Below are positions 24,534 to 33,700 of a stretch of 40,546 nt of DNA, piece by piece. The translations under genes were made by a program, and so were the position numbers. The stretch's first letter is position 1, and each line of letters starts with the position of its first letter. A model generated the notes under the pieces. That model made no database searches. It had not been told where the DNA came from and saw only the letters and a list, made by a program, of their open reading frames with translations. The stretch is from an uncultured Acetatifactor sp. (GTDB lineage Bacteria; Bacillota; Clostridia; Lachnospirales; Lachnospiraceae). Where the stretch lies: assembly GCF_910585425.1 (NCBI RefSeq), contig NZ_CAJUCP010000034.1, positions 1-40,546 of the forward strand. Direction: 5' to 3'.

Positions 24534-25517
24534 ATGCAATTAGACAATATGCTGCTGCAGGCCTGCAAGAACAACCAGAAAGCCGTGGTGCAGACTTTCC
24601 TGAAACGGGGCGGCGTAGATGTGAACAAGCGGGACGAATCCGGCAATACCCCCCTGATCTACGCCTGCATGAAAAGCGCCAGGGACCTGGTGAAGCTTCT
24701 GCTGGACAATGGGGCCGACGCGAGCCTTGGTAATCAGAAGAACCGGATGCCCCTGCATTTCGCGGCCCAGTCCGGCAATTTCCAGATTATTTCACTGTTG
24801 TGCGAAGCAGGGGCGGATGTGAACTGCACGGACAACGACGGCGTGACCCCCCTGATGCTGCTGGCCCAGAACAGCAGGACCGATGCCGCCCTGAAGCTGC
24901 TGAAGAACCCGGAGCTGGACTGCGCCATCAAGGACAACGGCGGCCGCATGGCCATCGATTACGCCACCTCCGCCGGGCTGAAGGATCTGGTGGCGGCCCT
25001 GTCCCAGGCAGGCGAGGCCCATGCCGACGCCTACGGCAACACCACCCTCCATCACGCATGCTGGAGCGAGCAGTGCGAAGTGGTGAAGATCCTGTTGGAG
25101 AAGGACCCTGACAGCGCCAACCGGCTCAACGATGAGGGGGAATCCCCCCTGATACTGGCAGCCCGCAGGTCCAATCTGGTGATCGTACAGTTGCTGCTGG
25201 ACAACGGCGCCCGGCCCGACTGCGGCGATGCGGACGGCATCGTGCCCCTGCATATCGCCGCGGAGAAGGGCGAGCTTTTCCTGGGGAAGGCCCTGCTGGC
25301 CGCAGGCGCGGACCTCAACCGGAAGGCTTCCGACGGCCGGACTCCCCTGATATTCGCCGCCAGGAGCGGCAGGAACGATTTCACCGCCATGCTCATCGAG
25401 GCCGGAGCCGATGTGAACAGCGTGGACAACCGCCAGCACAGCGCCCTGTTCTATGCCTCGGAGGCGGGGTATGCAGAAATCGTGGAACAGCTATTGATGG
25501 CAGGGGCGGATGCCTGA
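24534..25517 (+). CDS. ankyrin-repeat protein
   Basis: 327 residues, almost entirely about nine ankyrin repeats of 33 residues, for example GNTPLIYACMKSARDLVKLLLDNGAD and RTPLIFAARSGRNDFTAMLIEAGAD, ending in an incomplete capping repeat MAGADA. The repeats are closer to consensus than in the divergent gene. No signal peptide is seen, so it is probably cytoplasmic. AAGGAG precedes the ATG. The stop codon lies in a 20-bp tandem duplication (25495-25534). Confidence 0.9.
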   Translation: MQLDNMLLQACKNNQKAVVQTFLKRGGVDVNKRDESGNTPLIYACMKSARDLVKLLLDNGADASLGNQKNRMPLHFAAQSGNFQIISLLCEAGADVNCTDNDGVTPLMLLAQNSRTDAALKLLKNPELDCAIKDNGGRMAIDYATSAGLKDLVAALSQAGEAHADAYGNTTLHHACWSEQCEVVKILLEKDPDSANRLNDEGESPLILAARRSNLVIVQLLLDNGARPDCGDADGIVPLHIAAEKGELFLGKALLAAGADLNRKASDGRTPLIFAARSGRNDFTAMLIEAGADVNSVDNRQHSALFYASEAGYAEIVEQLLMAGADA

Positions 25518-25553
25518 TGGCAGGGGCGGATGCCTGACGGCAGCGCGGCATGC
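25495..25553 (+). repeat. 20-bp tandem repeat spanning the ankyrin stop codon
   Basis: Two identical units TGATGGCAGGGGCGGATGCC (25495-25514 and 25515-25534), then a degraded third (25535-25553). The TGA that opens unit 2 is the stop codon of the ankyrin gene. The repeat encodes part of the last LMAGADA, so it is a duplication of the gene's end. Confidence 0.85.
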
Positions 25554-25609
25554 GGAAGGAGCTTACATCCCACTATATCGGGGTGCTACCAAGAAAGGAG
25601 GAAATTTAC

Positions 25610-27577
25610 ATGAATTTCCGTCAAGTACATCTGGATTTCCATACCAGCGAAAAGATACCGGGCATCGGGAGCAGGTTCAGCAAAGCCCAGTTTCAGGAGG
25701 CCCTGAAGACAGGGCATGTGAACTCCATCACCGTATTCTCCAAGTGCCACCACGGATGGGCCTACCATCCCTCAAAGGCCAATGAGATCCATCCCGGCCT
25801 GGATTTCGACCTGCTGGGCGCGCAGATAGAGGCGGCCCACGAAATCGGGGTCAGGACGCCGGTCTATCTGTCAGCCGGATTCGATGAGAAGATGGCCCTG
25901 CGCCATCCGGAGTGGCTGTTGGTGGGCAGGGAGGAGGGGACGCTCCTGCTTCCGGACTTCGCCGCGCCCCATTACCATCTCTTCTGCTTCAACTCTCCCT
26001 ACCTGGACTACCTGCTGGCCCAGATTGAGGAGGTGGTGCGAAATTACGATGCGGACGGCATCTTCCTGGACATCGTAGGGGTGCGCAGATGCCACTGCCA
26101 GTATTGCACCCGCGCCCTCCTGGAGGAGGGGAAGGATCCCCTGGACGATGCCGCCGCGGCAGAGCTGGGCGAGCGGGTCTATAAAAATTATACGAAAAAG
26201 GTGCGGGAAGCCATCGACCGGATCAGGCCCGGCCTCCCCGTCTTCCACAACAGCGGGCATATCCAGCGGGGCAGGAGGGATCTGGCCTATGTGGACTCCC
26301 ATCTGGAGCTGGAGAGCCTTCCCACCGGCGGCTGGGGTTATGACCACTTCCCCCTCTCCGCCAGGTATGTGCAGCAGCTGGGGCTGGACTACCTGGGCAT
26401 GACGGGCAAGTTCCACGGCACATGGGGCGAGTTCGGCGGCTTCAAGCATCCCAATGCCCTGCGGTATGAGGTGAGCCTGGCTGCCGCCAACGGGGCCAAG
26501 AGCTCCATCGGAGACCAGCTCCATCCCCAGGGCGGGATGGACATGGCCACCTACAGGCTGATTGGGGCCGCTTACGGAGAGCTGGAGGAAAAGGAAGAAT
26601 GGCTGGACCACGTGAAGCCCGTGGCGGACATCGCCCTGTTCTCCTGCCAGGCCTATTCCAGCTTCCTGGACAGCTCCCAGGGCGAGCGGAACCCGGATGC
26701 CGATGCGGGGGCGGTGCGCATGCTCCTGGAGGGCCACTACCTGTTCGACGTGGTTGACGCAGAATCGGACCTGAGCCGCTATAAGGTGGTCATACTCCCC
26801 GACTGCGAGCGGATTGTCCCGGCTCTACAGGAGAAGCTGGACGCGTTCCTCAATGGCGGCGGCAGGATTTTGGCCTCCGGAAAGTCGGGGCTTTACGAAG
26901 ACAAAGATATCTTCGCATTTGATTTCGGAGCGGCGTACATCGGCCAGGCCCCTTACACGCCCTGCTACTTCCGGCCTGATTTTGGGATGGAAGGGCTCTT
27001 TGATACCGCTTATGTGCTGTACTCCCAGGCGGAAATGGTCTCCCTGGCCTCCGGCTCCTCATTGGGCCGCCAGGAAGTCCCCTATTTCAACCGCACAGCG
27101 GAGCATTTCTGCTCCCATCAGCATACGCCGGATTCCGGCGAGTCCGCAGGCCCCGGCATGACCCGGGGGAAGGACGGCATCTACATCGGCTGGCAGGTGT
27201 TCTCCGAATACGCCAGGCATGGGGCCCTGATTTCCAAACGGATGGTACAGCATGCCCTGGATTTGCTGCTGGGCGGGGAGAAGACTCTGGAGACCACCCT
27301 GGGCGCACAGGGAGTAGCCACCCTGATGGAGCAGGAGGGCAGGTATATCCAGCATCTGCTCTATGGGGTTCCGGTAAAGCGGGGCAGCGGCGTGGAGGTC
27401 ATAGAGGACCTGGTGCCCGTCCATGGCGTCAAGGTCCGGCTCAGGCTGCCGAGGGCTGTTAAACGGGCTTATCTGGCTCCCCAGAGGGAGGAGATTCCCT
27501 TTGTCGAAAAAAGCGGTGCCGTGGAGTTTGAAGTGGAGGAGTTCTGCTGCCATCAGATGGTCGTTTTGGAGTATTGA
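25610..27577 (+). CDS. GHL6-like glycoside hydrolase with beta-galactosidase-trimerisation-type domain
   Basis: 655 residues. The N-terminal TIM-barrel-like part begins RQVHLDFHTSEKIPGIGSRF and has ADGIFLDIVGVRRCHCQYC (residues about 150-168), characteristic of hypothetical glycosyl hydrolase 6 proteins, related to alpha-L-fucosidases and amylases. A middle domain (VVILPDCERIVPALQEKLDAFLNGGGRILASGKSG) resembles the trimerisation domain of GH42 beta-galactosidases. No signal peptide, so probably cytoplasmic. AAAGGAGG lies before the ATG at 25610; the frame extends 20 codons without a better site. The substrate is unknown. Confidence 0.85.
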   Translation: MNFRQVHLDFHTSEKIPGIGSRFSKAQFQEALKTGHVNSITVFSKCHHGWAYHPSKANEIHPGLDFDLLGAQIEAAHEIGVRTPVYLSAGFDEKMALRHPEWLLVGREEGTLLLPDFAAPHYHLFCFNSPYLDYLLAQIEEVVRNYDADGIFLDIVGVRRCHCQYCTRALLEEGKDPLDDAAAAELGERVYKNYTKKVREAIDRIRPGLPVFHNSGHIQRGRRDLAYVDSHLELESLPTGGWGYDHFPLSARYVQQLGLDYLGMTGKFHGTWGEFGGFKHPNALRYEVSLAAANGAKSSIGDQLHPQGGMDMATYRLIGAAYGELEEKEEWLDHVKPVADIALFSCQAYSSFLDSSQGERNPDADAGAVRMLLEGHYLFDVVDAESDLSRYKVVILPDCERIVPALQEKLDAFLNGGGRILASGKSGLYEDKDIFAFDFGAAYIGQAPYTPCYFRPDFGMEGLFDTAYVLYSQAEMVSLASGSSLGRQEVPYFNRTAEHFCSHQHTPDSGESAGPGMTRGKDGIYIGWQVFSEYARHGALISKRMVQHALDLLLGGEKTLETTLGAQGVATLMEQEGRYIQHLLYGVPVKRGSGVEVIEDLVPVHGVKVRLRLPRAVKRAYLAPQREEIPFVEKSGAVEFEVEEFCCHQMVVLEY

Positions 27578-27602
27578 CAATCCAGGGGAATACCGATATA
27601 TT
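27574..27602 (+). promoter_or_regulatory. promoter of the surface protein gene
   Basis: Consensus TTGACA (27574-27579), overlapping the stop codon of the preceding glycosidase, and TATATT (27597-27602) are spaced by 17 bases, 44 bases before the TTG start. Confidence 0.75.
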
Positions 27603-27645
27603 TGATGGAGTGTTCTAAAAAGCTAAAATCGAGGAGGTTCTGATA

Positions 27646-30600
27646 TTGAAACAACGAGTTCTTTCAGTCGCTTTAGCGCTGTGCCTGCTTCTTTCTTCCC
27701 AGTCGATGGCCAGCGCCCAGCAGGAGGTTCCATTGCCGCAGGGGGATATTTCTCTGCACCAGGAGGGAGCTGTGCCGCAGGAGGATGGCTTATTGCCGGA
27801 AGCAGTCGCTCTGCCTGTAGAGGATTCTGCGGCACAGGAGGATACCTCCCTGCCCGCAGAGGATTCTATGTCACAGGACGATGACTCTTTGCCCGCAGGG
27901 GATTCTGCGACACAGGACGATGCCTCTTCGCCCGCAGGGGATTCTGCAACACAGGACGACGCCTCTCTGTCCGCAGAGGATTCTGCGACACAGGACGATG
28001 ACTCCCTGTCCACAGAGGATTCTGCGACACAGGACGACGCCTCTCTGCCTACAGAGGATTCTGCGACACAGGACGACGCCTCTTTGCCCGTAGAGGATTC
28101 TTCCTCACAGGACGATGCCTCTTCGCCCGCAGAGGATTCTGCACCGCAGGACGATGATTCTTTGCCCGTAGAGGATTCTGCGGCACAGGAGAAGGACACC
28201 TTGTCACAGGAAATCCTTTTGCCCCGGAATGAGGTTTCTGCGGAAGAGTCCTCATCCTTGCAGGCCGCCGCTGCGGATGTAGTCCCTACACCGGCACAAG
28301 CCTATGCAGCCATGATCGCACTGAAGGATCAGGATGCGTATAAAGAAGGAACGCCCTGGACCAACGATGAGCCTTATTCGGCTTCAACGGGGTACTATAA
28401 ATGGAATGGCGGCCCTCTCGGCGGAGCGAATATCTCAGCCGTAGGCTGCGTGGCATTTGCGTTTATCCTCAGCGATGCGGCATTTGGCAGTCTGCCTGCA
28501 AGGATGTACGCATCGGGCGCTTTTAAATTTGAGGACATAAAGGTCGGGGATATCCTGCGGGTAAGCAATGATGCCCATACCGTAATCGTGCTGGAAGTGA
28601 ACGCTGCAGGCGTGGTGGTGGCCGAGGGGAACATCAGCACCGGAGACCATAAAGGCAGGGTCCATTGGGGACGCGGAATCTCCAAGGAAGAGGTGATGCG
28701 CGACACCAGCCATTATATCACCCGCTACCCGGAGGGCTATATCCCGCCCGACGATCCCTCTGCCAACGAATCGATTGGAAGCGGAACTCTTGGCGGAGGC
28801 CTCACCTGGAACCTGACAAAGGCCGGGACGCTGACCATCTCCGGCAGCGGCGCCATGCCGGATTACTATAGTGCCGAAGAGCAGCCCTGGCACGATAACA
28901 GCAGCGAAATCCGGTCAGTAATCATCGAAAATGGCGTTACCACTATCGGAGCCTGCGCTTTCTGGGAATCCGGCGTTCTCGGCGTGGAGATTCCCTCCAG
29001 CGTGACGATGATTGGAAACAGTGCTTTCCGAAAGTCGTCAATCATCTCCGTGACCATTCCTTCCGGCGCGAAGACCATCGGCGACAGCGCTTTCCGGGAA
29101 TGTGCAAACCTTAGTTCGGTGAAAGTTTCCGAAGGGGTGGAGAAAATCGACCAGAATGCGTTCCGGGCCTGCGCGAGACTCACCTCCATCGATTTGCCTG
29201 CCAGCATCGGAGAAGTTGGTGCCGCCGCATTTTGGCAATGCGGGAAACTGACTAAAGCCACATTTGCCCCCGGCAACAAGCAGGTAAAGTTGGGTGACAA
29301 TCTGTTTACGCAATGTTACTACCTGACCAAAGTGACGCTGCCCCAAAGCATAGACCGTATCAGTGAAGGCATGTTCCAGAACTGCCTGATGCTTGCCGGG
29401 GTCGAAATCCCCCAGGGCGCTGAAAGCATTGGAGCGTCTGCATTTGCCTCCACCGGCGTCAGTGTCGTCGTGATTCCAGACAGCGTGACCTCAATAGGGT
29501 CAGCAGCGTTTTCAGCCTGCCCCCTAAAGGACATCTACTTTACCGGCACCGAGGCCCAATGGAACAGCATAAGCAAATCGGCGGATGTTATAGCGGCAGT
29601 GTCAACGGCAACTATGCATTATGAATACAAGCCTGAGCCGACTCCAGCGCCCACAGAGACGCCAGAGCCCTCGGCATCGCCGGAACCAACAGCGACACCG
29701 GGACCCTCGGCATCGCCGGAGCCCACCGCAACACCAGCTCCCACACAGGCACCGGAGCCTACGGCGACGCCAGCACCCACGACGACACCGGGCTCCACGG
29801 CATCACCGGCACCCACACAGGCGCCGGACTCCACGGCATCACCGGCACCCACACAGGCACCGGATTCCACAGCATCGCCCGCACCTACACAGGCCCCCAT
29901 TGCCCCTACCCCCACGCCGCCCTCCATGGTTCCCTCCATCTCCGGTGAATCCGGCAAGGAAGGCTGGACGGCCATCAAGGACGAGGTGGCCAACGCCTCT
30001 GCCGGAGAGCAGATCAGCGTAGAGATGAACGGCGCATCCGTTGTGCCCGGCGATGTGCTTGACAGCGTGAAAGGGCAGGACGTCACCATCTCCTTCGACA
30101 TGGGAGGCGGAATCGTCTGGACTGTGAACGGCCGGGATGTGACGGCAGACCATGCAAATGATGTGGACTTTTCCGTACAGACAGGAACCTCCCACATTCC
30201 GCAGGACATGGTGGACCAGGTGGCCGGAAACCGCCCGACAATGCAGCTCAGCCTTGCCCACAGCGGCGATTTCGGCTACAGCGCTGTCCTTACCATCAAT
30301 GTCGGGACGGCTTATGCGGGCCTTGACGCGAACCTCTACTATTATAATGAGAACGCCGGCGGACTTGAATATGTCACCGGCCACCAGATAAACGAAGACG
30401 GCATCACGAGTCTGACATTTACACACGCATCTGATTACATCATTGTAGTAAACAAGAATGCCACAGGCGGAAACAGCAACGGGACTCCCTCCGGAGGCAG
30501 CGGCCAATCCGCTCCCGCCGGTGCAGACACCTCCCAGGGGACAGAAGCCCTCTCCCCCAAGACCGGCGAGTTTGATTCCGTGGCCAATGAATCCGGCTCC

Positions 30601-30726
30601 GGCGAACTGCAGCCTGAGGAAAGCAGCCTGAGTCTGATATGGATGCTCCTGATCGGAGCCGCAGGATTGGCCGCAGCGGGAGCCCTGGTACACCGGCGCG
30701 TCAATTCCAGAGCGCCCAGAGCTTGA
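27646..30726 (+). CDS. large secreted BspA-like leucine-rich-repeat surface protein with acidic repeats
   Basis: 1026 residues from a TTG start (AGGAGG 8 bases upstream). Signal peptide at residues 1-27 (LSVALALCLLLSSQSMASA). Residues about 60-190 are ten imperfect 13-residue acidic repeats (EDSATQDDASLPA type). Residues about 215-375 resemble an NlpC/P60 or CHAP-like cysteine domain, with Cys268 in VGCVAFAF and His311 in DAHTVIVLEV. Then BspA-type leucine-rich repeats (LRR_5, about 380-650) and a Pro/Thr/Ala/Ser repeat stalk (about 660-760). The C-terminal domain ends LSPKTGE (about 969-975), a hydrophobic segment and RRVNSRAPRA, a sorting-like tail. Probably a wall-attached adhesin or hydrolase. 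Confidence 0.88.
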   Translation: MKQRVLSVALALCLLLSSQSMASAQQEVPLPQGDISLHQEGAVPQEDGLLPEAVALPVEDSAAQEDTSLPAEDSMSQDDDSLPAGDSATQDDASSPAGDSATQDDASLSAEDSATQDDDSLSTEDSATQDDASLPTEDSATQDDASLPVEDSSSQDDASSPAEDSAPQDDDSLPVEDSAAQEKDTLSQEILLPRNEVSAEESSSLQAAAADVVPTPAQAYAAMIALKDQDAYKEGTPWTNDEPYSASTGYYKWNGGPLGGANISAVGCVAFAFILSDAAFGSLPARMYASGAFKFEDIKVGDILRVSNDAHTVIVLEVNAAGVVVAEGNISTGDHKGRVHWGRGISKEEVMRDTSHYITRYPEGYIPPDDPSANESIGSGTLGGGLTWNLTKAGTLTISGSGAMPDYYSAEEQPWHDNSSEIRSVIIENGVTTIGACAFWESGVLGVEIPSSVTMIGNSAFRKSSIISVTIPSGAKTIGDSAFRECANLSSVKVSEGVEKIDQNAFRACARLTSIDLPASIGEVGAAAFWQCGKLTKATFAPGNKQVKLGDNLFTQCYYLTKVTLPQSIDRISEGMFQNCLMLAGVEIPQGAESIGASAFASTGVSVVVIPDSVTSIGSAAFSACPLKDIYFTGTEAQWNSISKSADVIAAVSTATMHYEYKPEPTPAPTETPEPSASPEPTATPGPSASPEPTATPAPTQAPEPTATPAPTTTPGSTASPAPTQAPDSTASPAPTQAPDSTASPAPTQAPIAPTPTPPSMVPSISGESGKEGWTAIKDEVANASAGEQISVEMNGASVVPGDVLDSVKGQDVTISFDMGGGIVWTVNGRDVTADHANDVDFSVQTGTSHIPQDMVDQVAGNRPTMQLSLAHSGDFGYSAVLTINVGTAYAGLDANLYYYNENAGGLEYVTGHQINEDGITSLTFTHASDYIIVVNKNATGGNSNGTPSGGSGQSAPAGADTSQGTEALSPKTGEFDSVANESGSGELQPEESSLSLIWMLLIGAAGLAAAGALVHRRVNSRAPRA
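27826..28190 (+). repeat. 39-bp (13-codon) tandem repeats in the surface protein gene
   Basis: About ten imperfect units of 39 bp, each encoding a variant of EDSATQDDASLPA, with many identical runs (GATTCTGCGACACAGGACGA). The unit is a multiple of 3, so copy number change alters length but not frame. Confidence 0.85.
29629..29930 (+). repeat. Pro/Thr-rich coding repeats of the surface protein
   Basis: Repeats of the type PEPTATPAPTQA and PDSTASPAPTQA, with near-identical DNA units around 29800-29895. They form the stalk that would lift the outer domains away from the wall. Confidence 0.75.
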
Positions 30727-30769
30727 TATCCGTGTGAGGTCAGGCGGAGGAAGGAGGCGGTGAGAGCCG

Positions 30770-33700
30770 CTACCTCTCCTCCATCCGCCGCAGCGCCTCC
30801 TCCCGGTCCAGATCCTCCAGCCTGCGCTTCTCGCAGCCAGGCATGGAGGGCTCGAAGCCGCAGACCTTTTTAAAGACACAGTAGGTGCAGGCTTCCTCGC
30901 TTCCCTTTTCGTAAGGGTTCAGGGTGATGGTGCCGTCCAGGATCTCCCGGCCGATCTCCATGACCTTGCGGCTCACATAGTCGGATACGGTGCGCAGCTC
31001 CTCGCCGCTCAGGACAGAAGAGCGGGCCGAGAAGCTGCCATCTTTCTTTCGCTCTACAGGGATGATATCGGACTTGGCTTCCATCTCCCTGTCCAACAGC
31101 TCCACGATGCCCGGGGCGCTGTTCACCACGCCGTTCATGCGCAGCTGCTTTCCTATCTCCTCGTCGATCTCCTCCTCCGTCAGCTCCACGGGAGTCTCCA
31201 CGGCAGGGTCGTCGATGCGATAGTACAGCAGCGCTGCGGGCACGATCTCCTTATCTCCATGCCGCCTGGCTTCCACCTCCCGGGCCGCGTTCATGTACAC
31301 CACAAGCTGAAGCTGCAGGCCATAGTAAAGCGCCGCCAGGTCGAATCTCCTGGAGCCGGATTTATAATCGATGACCTTGACATACAGCTTTTCCCCATCC
31401 TCCGCCACATCGATCCTGTCGATGCGCCCCCGCAGACGCAGCTTCTCCTGTTCCGACAGGGACACGTTCACGCTGTCCAGGCTGTCCGCATGGTGGAAGG
31501 AGAGCTCGAAGGATTCGGGCCGGAAGCTCCCCCGGCGCAGATGCTTCTGCAGGGTCAGGACCGTCCGGGTCAGAATGCGCCCCATCCTGGTGATGGCGTA
31601 TTCGTTCCTGGCGCTGCTGTAAAGGACGGTGCTCCCGTAGTCGGCAGCATAGCGCTCCAGCGCCTCCTGCACGCCGCTCTCCGCGAATTCCCGTGGGAAA
31701 TCGAACCAGGTATAGCCCTCTTCCTTCAGCTTCCCGGCAAACTGCTCCAGAACGGCATGGTACACATTCCCCATGTCCACGTTCTCGAAGGAGAATTCCT
31801 GCCGCTCCCGCAGAGTCAGGCCGTACTGGAGGAAATGTCGATAGGCGCAGGCCGCATAGGTCTCCAGGCGGGTGACGCTGGTCTCGATCTGCAGGCCGTA
31901 GAGGGCCCTGGCCACCGCCGCGGACAGCCCCGTATCCCGGTATCGCCGGAAAGCCGCCTCTGTCAGGAAATCACGCCTGTCCCTGCGCTCCTCCTCCCCA
32001 TAGACCTGGTAGATAGTGAAGAACTCCCGCTCTTCCCGCTCCCGCAGAGCGCCCTCCACGTACTCTCGAAGCCCCCTGGCCAGGTATCCCGCCCCCTCCT
32101 GTCCGGTGACGATCTGCTCCAGGACGTCCCGCTGTTGGGGATACTGTACCTCCAGCCCAGGGAACAGCTTCCTCACCGCGTCCACCAGATAGGCGGGGCG
32201 GATGGACTTCCCGGCGCTGTTCACCTTGGACCAGGACAGGTAGAGATGGCGGGAGGGCTTCGTCATGTTCAGGTAGAGATAGAACCGCTGGATGTACATC
32301 TGCTGTCTGGGGCTGGGGGCCAGCTCCAGGTCGGATTCCCGCAGGAACTCCCTGTCCATGTCGGATATGATGCCGCCCCTGGAGGCCCCCTTGGGGATGT
32401 TTCCGTCATTCACCCCCAGGAAAAAGAGGGTCTTCACCTGCTGGAGCCTGGTGCGCTCCATGTCCCCCACCAGCACCCTGTCCACGTTCTGGGGGATGGT
32501 GCCCACCTGGATCTCATCGAATCCGGCCTCCAGAATCTCCGCGAACTCCCTCAGGGTGATGTCCTCCTCCCCCAGCAGGGCGTAGATCTGGTCCAGGAGC
32601 TCCATCACCAGGCGGTAGATCTGGGCGTATTCCCTGGCCCGCACCGGCTCCCCCGCCTCCTGGAAGCGGCTCTGGTACGCGGAGAGCTTTTGCTGTACCC
32701 TGTTGCGCACCAGGAAGTCATAGAGGCCGTTCACATAGGTCTTCACAGGCTCCTTTCCTTTCAGGTGCAGCATCTCCACCTGCTCCATCATCCGTTTCCG
32801 CAGGGCGTTCATCTCCGCCAGGGCAGCCTCTCCCGGATTGTCCCCTTCCCCGGCCCCCTCTTCCTCCAGGCGCTTCATCTCCCGGGTCTTGCGGGTGAAG
32901 AGGCGGCTGTAGGCGCTGTATCCTTTGACGCCTGTCTCCAGGCAGTAGTTCTCCAGCCGGTCCGCCTCCTCCCATGTCAGGTCCGCCAGGCCGCTGCGCA
33001 GGTAATGGAAGACAGACTCGTAGGAGAAATCCTTCCGGTACAGCTCCAGAGCGCTTTTGATGTATTCTATCATGGGGTTCAGGGTGATTTTCCTGGTGCG
33101 GTCGATGTAGCAGGGAATGTCCATCTGGGCAAATTCCGTCTCTATATAAGGGGCGTATCCCGGCAAGTCCCCCAGGATGACGGCAATGTCCCAAAAGGAA
33201 AGCCCCTCCTCCCGGATCAGGCGGCAGATCTCCAGGCCGGTCTGGCGCACTTCCTCTTTCGGATCCGTGGTCTCAAAGAGTCGGATTTCCCCCCCGTCCT
33301 CCCCTTCACAGGGGCTTTGGCCGAAGCGGAACAGATGCTTTTCCAGATGCCGCAGGGCAGGGGCCTTCCGGAAGCGGTGGAATGTATTGTACCTGACAAG
33401 GCAGCCCGTCTTCCCGGCAGGCCCCCTTTTTTCCACCCGGGCCACAGGGGCCTCCCCCTCGGGCACAGGCAGAATCGTGACATCCTGCCTGCGCTCCACG
33501 GAGAGCGCCTCCGCCTGCCTGCCCAGGTCTGCCACTGTCTTTTTGCTCAGATAGAACAGGTTCTGCTCCCCCTCCGGCACATAAGGATCCTCCCCCTCCC
33601 CCATGGTCAGCGAGACGATCACCTCTCCGCAAAGGCACATCAACTGGGAGATCACCCGGGTCTGGATGGGCGTAAAGCCGGTAAAGCCGTCGAATACCAC

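Noticed and set aside
27826..28190. CRISPR array
   Set aside because: The 39-bp periodicity is coding, in frame, without distinct spacers; it encodes 13-residue repeats.
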